A stretch of DNA of 64,000 nt from Symbiodinium natans (lineage: Eukaryota > Sar > Dinophyceae > Suessiales > Symbiodiniaceae), in the NCBI GenBank assembly GCA_905221605.1, contig CAJNDS010002203.1, positions 169,246 to 233,245 of the forward strand, read 5' to 3'. Positions 56,456 to 64,000 of this stretch are shown in pieces (positions within the stretch are counted from its first letter, which is position 1; each line of letters begins with the position of its first letter). The translations under genes and the position numbers were made by a program. The notes beneath the pieces were generated by a model. That model made no database searches. It worked only from the letters and a program-made list of their open reading frames with translations, and was not told the origin of the DNA.

Positions 56456-56906
56456 TTCCCCATCAATCTAAGCAGATGAACATGCCCTGGTGTGTGGTTG
56501 GAGTTGGGTGGCATATCAGGAAGCCCCAAACCGCAAAACGCTGAAGCAGTGAAGAAGGGCAGCCAGCCCCCAAACCCTAAACCCTAAACCCTAAACCCTA
56601 AACCCTAAAAAACCCTATTCTGGACACCCTATAGGAGGCTGCGGATCTCTGGGGTTGATCCAGCTTCATGAAGATGTGCCCAAGAAAACAGATTACAGGG
56701 TTGTTTAGGGAGCGGGCTTAGGGTTTAGGGTTTTGGGGGTCTAGGGTTTAGGGAGGGGGGTTTCATGGGGGACAGGTACCTAATGAACCTTAGGGAAGCT
56801 TAGGGAGTATTACGAACCTTAGGTCACACACCCCCCCTTGAACCCCCCTTCCCTTAAGGACCCTAGAAACAGACAAAAGGGTTTAGGCTTCCTGGCTTCC
56901 TCCGGC

Positions 56907-56990
56907 CTGCGTGTTCACAATTGACGCCTCGAATTCCTGGGGAAGTTCGATGACCAGTATCTGCAGGCCCTCACAGTGAGCTCCAAATTC
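56907..56990 (-). CDS. SPFH/band 7-like exon
   Basis: After an acceptor GCGCTCAG the frame reads EFGAHCEG followed by LQILVIELPQEFEASI and VNTQ. The pattern matches the end of SPFH (stomatin/prohibitin/flotillin) domains, where a beta strand of this type is followed by LPxxFExxI and a long helix. A GC donor (CGCAG|GCCGG) would end the exon; GC donors are known in dinoflagellates. Later exons at 55.9, 54.6 and 52.2 kb are helical, as expected for such proteins. Confidence 0.45.
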
Positions 56991-57806
56991 CTGAGCGCTC
57001 AGAGTTTTAGGGTTCAGGGTTTATAGGTTTAGGGGCTATAGGGTCTGTCGTTGCTTTTTTGACCGCATGTTTCATTCCACCTCTCCATCGGCAACTTCTG
57101 TCAGGCTGCAGAATACGAGGCTCATGCATCGAAAGTGCATTCGCGTGGTTTCTTTCATGAGGTGGGACAAGGCTATACCAGGTCTTGCTTCTTTTGCGGA
57201 TCCGGGTGGCCCTAAAACCAACCCTAGGGAAGCTCCATCTAGAGTTACTCGGCCCCAAAAATCTTTCAAACATCCCATGGCCATTTGCGGAAGCAACCAA
57301 ACTCCCACTCTGACCCCCATATACTCTATATACCTTACTATTCATGTGGGCCCTGGCTGCCACAAAAGATTCAACGGAGCAGATGAAAGCACTTTGGCGC
57401 ATGAGCACCCCCAGCACACACCTTCCTGTGCGCATGGGGGGTTGGAGTTCTCTGGACTATGGGCCCTTTGGGCCCGTGCTATGCGATGTCAAATGTAGGT
57501 AGTGGAGGCCCAATACAAGGGCTTCAACGAACAGCTGAATGCCCCACACCGCACTCCCGTCCAACACTGGAGACATGTTGGGCTTCACGTGACCTATATA
57601 GCAGCAGAAGAAAATCATTACCTTCGACCTGCTTTAAACGGCTCCAGTGAAGCGAAAAACGTAGAGTCCGGCGGCAATGTGGGCAGGTGCAAATGCTTCG
57701 AGGTTGTTGGGCTTCCTAGTGCCCTGATCAGCGACTCAGTCAACTGTCAGGAGGCCATCTAGGAGGCACTTTAAATGTCGGGCCCACGCTAAGCCCAGTT
57801 GCCGCT

Positions 57807-58154
57807 TTGGCTTCTGCAGGCGGTTACTGGGGGGATCGTGTCATCCTGTATTGCACACTGCTATCTTCAACTTCACCTGGCCAAGCGGATGAAAAACAAG
57901 CAGACCTCTGGGAGCAAAAAAGTCGAGAGCTGCTTTGGAAGCGTGTTGGACAATTACTGTGGCCGATAAGGCTGCGCAAATGCTCATGCCTCGACAGTGC
58001 ATTCACGTGGTTTCCACCATGGGGCAAACGACGGCTGACCCTCACACAATATCAATCAAGCCTGGGGAAGCTTCAACTAGAGATACTCGACCCCAAAAAT
58101 CTTTCAAACATCCCATGGCCATTTGTGGAAGCAACCAAACTCCCAGTACTCTGA
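57807..58154 (+). CDS. Candidate ORF repeated in the array
   Basis: A frame with GDRVILYCTLLSSTSPGQ and WEQKSRELLWKRVGQLLWP recurs at 58832-59176 with few changes. It follows an acceptor-like GGCTTCTGCAG. Because the DNA itself is nearly identical and other frames are open, coding status is unproven. Confidence 0.3.
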   Translation: MASAGGYWGDRVILYCTLLSSTSPGQADEKQADLWEQKSRELLWKRVGQLLWPIRLRKCSCLDSAFTWFPPWGKRRLTLTQYQSSLGKLQLEILDPKNLSNIPWPFVEATKLPVL

Positions 58155-58359
58155 CCCCTATATACCCCGCATGCAAGCACTTTGGCGCATGAGCCCCCCA
58201 GCACAGACCTTCCTGCATGTGGGGCTTTACAGATTTTGCGACCCTTTTGGCCTGTGCCATGCAATGTCAAAGAAGATGTAGGCAGTGGAGACGCAATACT
58301 AGCGCAGCGCGATCACTTTGCAGGCAGCTTGTCGCTAGACCCACCTGACTGGCTATCCG

Positions 58360-58650
58360 TATGGAAACCAAAATCAGCCCAAAAGCAGACACGAACATTC
58401 GCACTAAACCCAACTACGAAGACCGTAAACCCAACTGGCGGCAGGCAAACGTCCGCTTTGGCTTCTATACAGGCAGCGAACGATCAGCAGAACACTGGGA
58501 GGAGAAAAAGATCGAAAGTTGCAAAAGGGGCTTGGATGCACAGCTGAATGTCCCACACCACACTCCCGTCCAACGCTGGAGACATGTTGGGCTTCACGTG
58601 ACGTATATAGCAGCAAAAGAAAATCATACGAGTATCATCGACTTGCTTTA
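58360..58650 (+). CDS. Candidate ORF in the tandem array
   Basis: A frame starting METKISPKADTNIRTK reads on through NYEDRKPNWRQANVRFGF and YTGSERSAEHWEEKK, which is convincingly protein-like, and continues into block 1 where HVGLHVTYIAA is shared with the copy at 57.5 kb. The first part occurs only at this junction. Other frames are open too, so the call is weak. No family is recognised. Confidence 0.3.
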
Positions 58651-59918
58651 AGCGGCTCCAGCGAGGCGAAAAATCTAGAGTCCGACGGCAATGTGGGTAC
58701 GCGCACAAGCTTCGGGGTTGTTGGGCTTCCTAGTGCCCTGATCAGCGACTGCTATCCTGCTCAGTCAACTGTCAGGAGGCCATCTAGGAGGCACTTTAAA
58801 TGTCGGGCCCACGCTAAGCCCAGTTGCCGCTTTGGCTTCTGCAGGCGGTTGCTTGGGAGATCGTGTCATCCTGTATTGCACACTGCTATCTTCAACTTCA
58901 CCTGGCCAAGCGGATCAAAAACAAGCAGACCTCTGGGAGCAAAAAAGTCGAGAGCTGCTTTGGAAGCGTGTTGGACAATTACTGTGGCCGATAAGGCTGC
59001 GCAAATGCTCATGCCTCGACAGTGCATTCACGTGGTTTCCACCATGGGGCAAACGACGGCTGACCCTCACACAATATCACTCAACCCTGGGGAAGCTCCA
59101 ACTAGAGATACTCGGCCCCAAAAATCTTTCAAAGATCCCATGGCCATTTGCGGAAGCAACCAAACTCCCACTCTGACCCCCATATACTCTATATACCCTA
59201 CTATTCATGTGGGCCCTGGCTGCCACAAAGGACTCAACGGAGCACAACGGTACCAGATGAAAGCACTTTGGCGCATGAGCCCCCCAGCACACACCTTCCT
59301 GTGCGCATGGGGTGTTGGAGTTCTCTGGATTATGTGCCCTTTGGGCCTGTGCTATGCGATGTCAAAAAAGAATGTAGGTAGTTGAGGCCCAATCCAGGGG
59401 CTCGAACGCACAGCTGAATGCCCCACACCGCACTCCCGTCCAACACTGGAGACATGTTGGGCTTCACGTGACCTATATAGCAGCAGAAGAAAATCATTAC
59501 CTTCGACCTGCTTTAAACGGCTCCAGTGAAGCGAAAAACGTAGAGTCCGGCGGCAATGTGGGCAGGTGCAAATGCTTCGAGGTTGTTGGGCTTCCTAGTG
59601 CCCTGATCAGCGACTCAGTCAACTGTCAGGAGGCCATCTAGGAGGCACTTTAAATGTCGGGCCCACGCTAAGCCCAGTTGCCGCTTTGGCTTCTGCAGGC
59701 GGTTACTGGGGGGATCGTGTCATCCTGTATTGCACACTGCTATCTTCAACTTCACCTGGCCAAGCGGATGAAAAACAAGCAGACCTCTGGGAGCAAAAAA
59801 CTCGAGAGCTGCTTTAGAAGCGTGCTGTGCACATGCACAGCCTTGACTCACACCGCACTCCCATCCAGCTCTAGACGAGGTGCTGTCTCGAGCTGCTTCA
59901 CATTGCCACTCACTTTCG

Positions 59919-60014
59919 GAGTTCAACAGCCCCCAAAAAAGTGCACACTTTCAGTTCTACAGGGGATTATAGTATCCCAACAAGTAAGTAAAGTGTACTC
60001 ACTCAGCTACTGAG
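59919..60014. mobile_element. Family D element
   Basis: It runs from GAGTTCAACAGCCCCCAAAA through TACAGGGGATTATAGTATCC to ACTCAGCTACTGAGTC, directly after the end of the tandem array. Confidence 0.75.
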
Positions 60015-60110
60015 TCAAGGTCGCTTGAGCCATGGCCCAGCACATACTTCCTAACTTTGACCTCAGGCAGCTCCCCCCGCGAGGCGGGGAACTGGCTGGA
60101 ATCGGAATAC

Positions 60111-60336
60111 CTTGGCAGCCCAGGAACCATGGCTTTCTAAGGGCACCTTTTTTCTTTGGTTGGCTTTGGTTCGTTCATAGCGGAAACCCAAAACCCCAAA
60201 AGAAAGAAAGAAAAGGGTACCTCTGGGCTTAGGGGATCAGGGGTTCAGGGTTCAGGGTTCAGGGTTTAGGGTTTAGGGTTTAGGGTTTAAGGTTTAGGGT
60301 TCAGGGTTTAGGGTTTAGGGTTTAGGGCTACCAAGA
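60111..60336. mobile_element. Family C element interrupted by telomere-type tract
   Basis: The element reads CTTGGCAGCCCAGGAACC to GGTACCTCTGGGCTT, is interrupted by TTCAGGG and TTTAGGG units (60230-60326), and resumes GGGCTACCAAG. The GGGCT before and after the tract could be a short duplication. Confidence 0.8.
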
Positions 60337-60396
60337 TACTCAGCAGCTGATGAGGAGCTCGCCGTGCTGCTCCAGAAGCTGCTCAACCAAGCCTGC

Positions 60397-60841
60397 CTGG
60401 AGGTTCAGGGTACTTGTTAACCAATTATAACTGGTTAGGGTTCAGGGTTCAGGGTTCAGGGTTCAGGGTTTAGGGTTTAGGATTTAGGGTTTAGGGAGTA
60501 ACCTAGGAATAAAAAGGGTACCCTTTTTTGGTTTTCAAGGGGATTATAAGGGAACCCCAACCCTAAAAAAAGGAAAAAAGGGGCCTACTCCCGGTACTTG
60601 TTAACCAATTATAGCTGGTTAGGGTTCAGGGTTTAGGGTTTATAGGGTTTATAGGGTTTATAGGGTTTATAGGATTTATAGGGTTTGGGGTTTAGGGCTT
60701 GGGTTTGGGGTTTCGGGTTTAGGGTTTGAACTGTACTTATAGCTGTACTTCGAACCATACTAGGGCACGTACAAAAGGGGCTTATAAACGTGGGTTCTAA
60801 GTACAGTTATAATTGGCTAGTAAGTACCATGAACCTCCAAG
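60397..60841. mobile_element. Family A element with nested telomere-type tracts and a family-B element
   Basis: The left end is CTGGAGGTTCAGGGTAC and the right end GTACCATGAACCTCCAAG. Inside are a TTCAGGG/TTTAGGG tract, a family-B element (60496-60594), and a second tract with TTTATAGG units. The segment TACTTGTTAACCAATTATA is present on both sides of the first tract plus family-B insert. Confidence 0.85.
60496..60594. mobile_element. Family B element nested in family A
   Basis: It runs from GAGTAACCTAGGAATAAAA to GGGCCTACTCCCGG. The outer CTAGACCCG terminus is missing where the telomere-type tract joins. Confidence 0.8.
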
Positions 60842-60969
60842 TGCCTGGAGAAGCAAGTCAGGGTGACAGCGCACAATGATGTCATCGCTGACGCTGGAGC
60901 TGCTGAAGCGAGATGAGTCACAGATGCTGCCGCAACCGGAATCGCCATGGTCGAGCCCGGCACTTTGCC

Positions 60970-61094
60970 TAGACCCGGGAGTAACCTAGGAATAAAAAGG
61001 GTGCCCTTCTTGGTTTTGAGGGGAATGTAAGGGAACCCCAACCCTTAAAAAAAGGAGACAATCAAAGGAAATCAGGGCCTAATCCGGGTCCTAG
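60970..61094. mobile_element. Family B element overlapping the Mei2-like gene end
   Basis: The left terminus is TAGACCCGGGAGTAACCTAG and the right GGGCCTAATCCGGGTCCTAG. The right part encodes the last codons and stop of the Mei2-like protein on the minus strand. Confidence 0.8.
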
Positions 61095-61661
61095 TTGCGC
61101 TCCATTTGAGGAGTCCATTGGCTTCCAATTGAGGTCCCTGGTGCGTCGACGGAAGCCTTTGCTGCTTTTCCCAGCCTTCTCAGCCCGCACGAAGTTCTGT
61201 GCCTCCTCGTACACCCACTGAGGTATGTCTTCATAGGCCTTCGACAGCGCAGAGCTCGTCACACGCTTCCCATCCTTAAAGACCCAGGGCGCATGTGGGT
61301 CGTGGATGGTGCTCCGGCCAAAGCGCGCGACGTAGTAGGCCATGTTGAAGCTGAGGCTCTGCACGTTGCTCGCGCAAGCCACCAAGGTCCATGACCTGCT
61401 GGTGTTGAGCTGGTTGATGTCATCGCACAGCTCCTTGGCACTTCTGAAGTTCACGAGGTTGATGAAACAAAGGGCGATGTTGACACTCCTGCGGCGGTCA
61501 TACGGCATGTAGATAAAGTCAAACTTGCCTGGGACCATCATGCTGATCATGCCAACCAGCTTCGCAGGCGTCATATCCACAGGCAACCGGCGAATCATCA
61601 CTGTGGTGAAGGGGTCCTCACGTACCCAGCCTTGGTCCCTTACCACGTGCGTTGGCTCCAT
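61062..61661 (-). CDS. Mei2-like RNA-binding protein (RRM_2 / Mei2 C-terminal RRM)
   Basis: This is an uninterrupted 199-codon frame from ATG to TGA. Residues about 18-125 read as the C-terminal RRM of Mei2-type proteins: an RNP2-like strand TTVMIRRLP, then GKFDFIYMPYD, then an RNP1-like CFINLVNF, then a helix and a later segment with VARFGRS and PWVFKDGK, matching the extended Mei2 RRM. Mei2 proteins bind RNA and act in meiosis or development in fungi and plants; the family is known to be expanded in dinoflagellates, but the role here is not known. The basic tail after residue 160 is unrelated to the RRM. The last ten or so codons and the stop lie inside a family-B inverted-repeat element (60970-61094), so the C-terminus seems to be element-derived. 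The ATG lies a few tens of bases from a CCCTAGA-type tract, and a pyrimidine-rich CAG just upstream could be a cis or trans splice acceptor. Confidence 0.85.
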   Translation of the reverse strand: MEPTHVVRDQGWVREDPFTTVMIRRLPVDMTPAKLVGMISMMVPGKFDFIYMPYDRRRSVNIALCFINLVNFRSAKELCDDINQLNTSRSWTLVACASNVQSLSFNMAYYVARFGRSTIHDPHAPWVFKDGKRVTSSALSKAYEDIPQWVYEEAQNFVRAEKAGKSSKGFRRRTRDLNWKPMDSSNGAQLGPGLGPDFL

Positions 61662-61689
61662 TGCGCTGGCAAAGGCAACCCAACCCCCT

Positions 61690-61792
61690 AAGCCCTAGAC
61701 CCTAGACCCTAGACCCTAGACCCTAGACCCTAGACCCTAGACCCTAGACCCTAGACCCTAAACCCTAAACCCTAAACCCTAAACCCTAAACC
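61690..61792 (-). repeat. CCCTAGA variant array
   Basis: Ten or so CCCTAGA units followed by standard CCCTAAA units, just upstream of the Mei2-like ATG. The block of one variant implies local amplification. Confidence 0.95.
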
Positions 61793-61991
61793 CTCCCTTC
61801 CCCGATGAGATGGGGCGGTGTTTTCAATCGGCCCCCATCTGAGACTCGGAGCCACGGCTGGGACTCTCGGAGTCACTCCCCAAGTCCTCGAGTACTAAAC
61901 TAGGGTTTAGGGTTTAGGGTTTAGGGTTTAGGGTTTAGGGTTTAGGGTTTAGGGTTTAGGGTTTAGGGTTTAGGGTTTAGGGTTTAGGGTT

Positions 61992-62090
61992 TAACCTAGG
62001 AATGAAAAGGGCACCCTTTTTGGTTTTAAGCGGATTAAAGTGGAACCCCAACCCTAAAAGAAGGAAAACAGGGCCTACTCCCGGTCCTAG
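61992..62090. mobile_element. Family B element, left terminus replaced by TTTAGGG tract
   Basis: The sequence starts TAACCTAGGAATGAAAAGG directly at the end of the tract and ends CCTACTCCCGGTCCTAG. Confidence 0.8.
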
Positions 62091-62387
62091 CAAAAAACGG
62101 GATTCGGATGCTACCCTAAACTACTATTTGCTTCAGCATCCCCCCCAAAAGAAAGAACATAATAATCCCGACATTGCCCTTTAAGGCAGAAGCTTGGGTG
62201 GTTCTTATGCGAGAATGCTAGTTGAAACCCTATAAATCTGAACCCTAAGCGCTCTCAAGCTCCTGTATGACCTCAACCTCAATCCCTAAACCCTAGACCC
62301 TCAACCTAACCCTAACCCCGGCAGCCCTAAACTCTACACCCGAAACCCTCTCCAAGCCTCAGTAGACCTCCGAGTTCGCTAGTGCGT

Positions 62388-62500
62388 TTTATGAGGGGTT
62401 TCCCACATTAAGGGTACCAAACTAGGGTCCTTACTATGAGGGGATCCTACTATTTGGGATCTATCTTGGGGGTCCCCTATTTTCGTAAACCACCATATTG
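62388..62500. mobile_element. Family F element
   Basis: It contains TTAAGGGTACCAAACTAGGG and GGTCCCCTATTTTCGTAAAC, with GGGGATCCTACTATTTGGG in the middle. Confidence 0.7.
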
Positions 62501-62929
62501 GGTTCGAAACCTAAACCCTGAACCCTAAACCCAAAACCCTAAACTCTAAACCCCATGAGAATCACGTCCAGGCCACCCCTCTCAGGCGCTTATTCAGCAA
62601 GGACTGCATCTCGTGACCGATCTTCTCACGCTCCTCCCAATACCTGGAGGGTTTAGGGTTTAGGGTTTGGGGTTTAGGGTCCATGGCCTATCGGGGGTTT
62701 CAGGACGCACTACAGCCTAAGGGCTCTTAACTTTCGGTTGCTGATAGGGTTGGCTTCTCCTCTAACCCTAAACCCTAAACCCTAAACTAAACCCTACACC
62801 CTAAACCCTCCTCGCAGACGCCTTTTCCCTTCTGTTACGCGTCTTGCTTGCTTCCGGACCGCAGCGAAGAAGACAGAGTGCCAGACTCGCAGTTGTCTTG
62901 GGATTTAAGGGTTACCCTAAACCCTATAC

Positions 62930-63200
62930 ACCCTTTTGTTGAACCCTAAACCCTAAACCCTACACCCTACACCCTGCACCCTGCACCCTAAACTCTAAAC
63001 CCTAAACCCTAAACCCTACAACTACATCCCTAATAAGTCCGGATTTCGCTGACCAGCTGCTGGGGTGCGTCGTAGTCCGCAGCAGCTTTAAGCAGCACAT
63101 CTCCTCTCGGTGACGGAGTTTCGCCCTAAGCCCCAACCCCTAAACCCTAAACCCTAAACCCTAGACCCTAAACCCTAAACCCTTAACCCCAAACCCTAAA
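62930..63200 (-). repeat. Degenerate CCCTAAA region
   Basis: Several arrays with CCCTACA, CCCTGCA and CCCTAGA variants, separated by short unique spacers. The rest of the window to 63990 continues in this way, with no exon recognised. Confidence 0.85.
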
Positions 63201-64000
63201 CCCTAAAGTTCGGCTTCGAGCCTTCAAGTTTGGGTTGGTTGAGGCCTCAGCCTTGAAATTTCAACACTCTCATATCGGGCTCAGGGGCTCAAAGCTTGGG
63301 TAGTTTTAGGGCTGAAGGTTTGGAGATTGGGGTTCGGTGTTTAGGGTTTAGGGTTTAGGGTTTAGGGCTTTAAGCCAGGGTTTGCGGCCTCTGGGGCACC
63401 TGAAGAGTACCTTCAAGCGATGGGGAGACCCTGCATGCCAGGCCACTCGCGTTCCGCACGAAGAGTGGCTCGTAGTTGAGGTTCCTTGAAAGAGAAGTAC
63501 CCCTAAACCCCATAGGACAGAAATCCCTGATTCCTTAACCCTAAGCCCTAAACCCTACATCCCCCCTCCACCCCATAAGCCCTAAACCCTGAATCCTAAG
63601 CCCTAAACCCTAAACCCGAAATCCCGAACTTTCCACAAGGCCCGGAAGTTCCTACAGTCCCCAAAAAAAGTTCCTAAAGTCATTATCAAGTTCTTAACTG
63701 AGGGGCTGAATACCCTGGCCCACAAAAAGATGAACCTTTTATGCGTAAAGGTTAAAGGCTAACTACCCAGCCGCTAAACCCTACACCCTAAACCCTACAC
63801 CCTAAACCCTAAACCCTAAACTCTAAACCCTAAACCAGCCCTTAAGTTAGAGTTCCTAGAGTCCACAGACCCGGAAGCCCCATCCCCCGGGAAAGCCCTT
63901 TTTGACTCAGCAAGTAGGGTTTAGGGTTTAGGGTTTAGGGTTTGGGGTTTAGGGTTTAGGGTTTAGGGTTTGGGGTTTGGGGTTTAGGGTTCAGCAAGGT

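Larger units (their letters stand above)
57090..59815. repeat. Diverged tandem array, units of about 0.85-1.0 kb
   Basis: Two blocks alternate. Block 1 (about 57505-57950, 58525-58970, 59395-59815) has a conserved GGAGACATGTTGGGCTTCAC; block 2 (about 57090-57490, 57950-58280, 58970-59385) has CCCAAAAATCTTTCAAA. Block 1 copies 1 and 3 are nearly identical while copy 2 is more diverged. The second junction (58280-58525) carries extra sequence. All three plus frames stay open over long stretches. No telomere-type tract occurs inside the array, unlike all surrounding DNA. Confidence 0.8.

Overview
The window looks like nuclear DNA of a dinoflagellate or a close alveolate relative (inference). Four things point there: very many interstitial tracts of the telomere-type heptamer TTTAGGG/CCCTAAA in both orientations; genes in short exons with GT-AG and apparently GC-AG introns; a Mei2-type RRM gene; and a two-exon gene duplicated in tandem. 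No bacterial operons, rRNA, tRNA or CRISPR array were seen. Much of the DNA is repeats: telomere-type tracts every few hundred bases, di-nucleotide and homopolymer runs, and at least eight families of short (about 80-130 bp) inverted-repeat elements resembling MITEs, labelled A, B, C, D, E, F, H and K here.

Layout. 1-9 kb: AT and CT microsatellites, dense telomere-type tracts, and isolated exon-like segments. 9-13 kb: minus-strand exons including a clear TMEM222/RTE1-family exon. 15-16.45 kb: a plus-strand group of exon-like segments, convergent with a minus-strand AmpD-like amidase exon at 16.68-17.52 kb. 19.0-21.65 kb: a 1.1-kb tandem repeat holding two copies of a small two-exon Cys-containing gene. 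21.9-27.4 kb: a minus-strand cluster with a GBP-like large GTPase exon, a collagen-like/coiled-coil ORF and two downstream exons. 27.9-28.2 kb: a long CA microsatellite. 30.2-31.8 kb: five minus-strand exons that read as one gene of unknown function. 33-47 kb: many minus-strand exons, several with canonical EF-hand loops. 50-57 kb: minus-strand coiled-coil exons, one resembling an SPFH/band 7 domain. 57.1-59.8 kb: a diverged tandem array of unknown nature. 61.06-61.66 kb: a Mei2-like RRM gene whose last codons lie in a family-B element.

The main story is structural. Telomere-type tracts sit mostly between exon-like segments, in some cases starting at a plausible splice donor, and they also interrupt several short inverted-repeat elements. 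This indicates repeated internal insertion or expansion rather than a chromosome end. One nested example has element H containing element D containing a telomere-type tract. The intron of the duplicated gene has GGTACC at both boundaries and resembles sequence at another locus, as expected of an introner-type mobile intron. Exon calls rest on open frames, plausible splice sites and residue composition; only those with recognisable motifs (GBP, Mei2 RRM, EF-hand, TMEM222, amidase) should be treated as firm.
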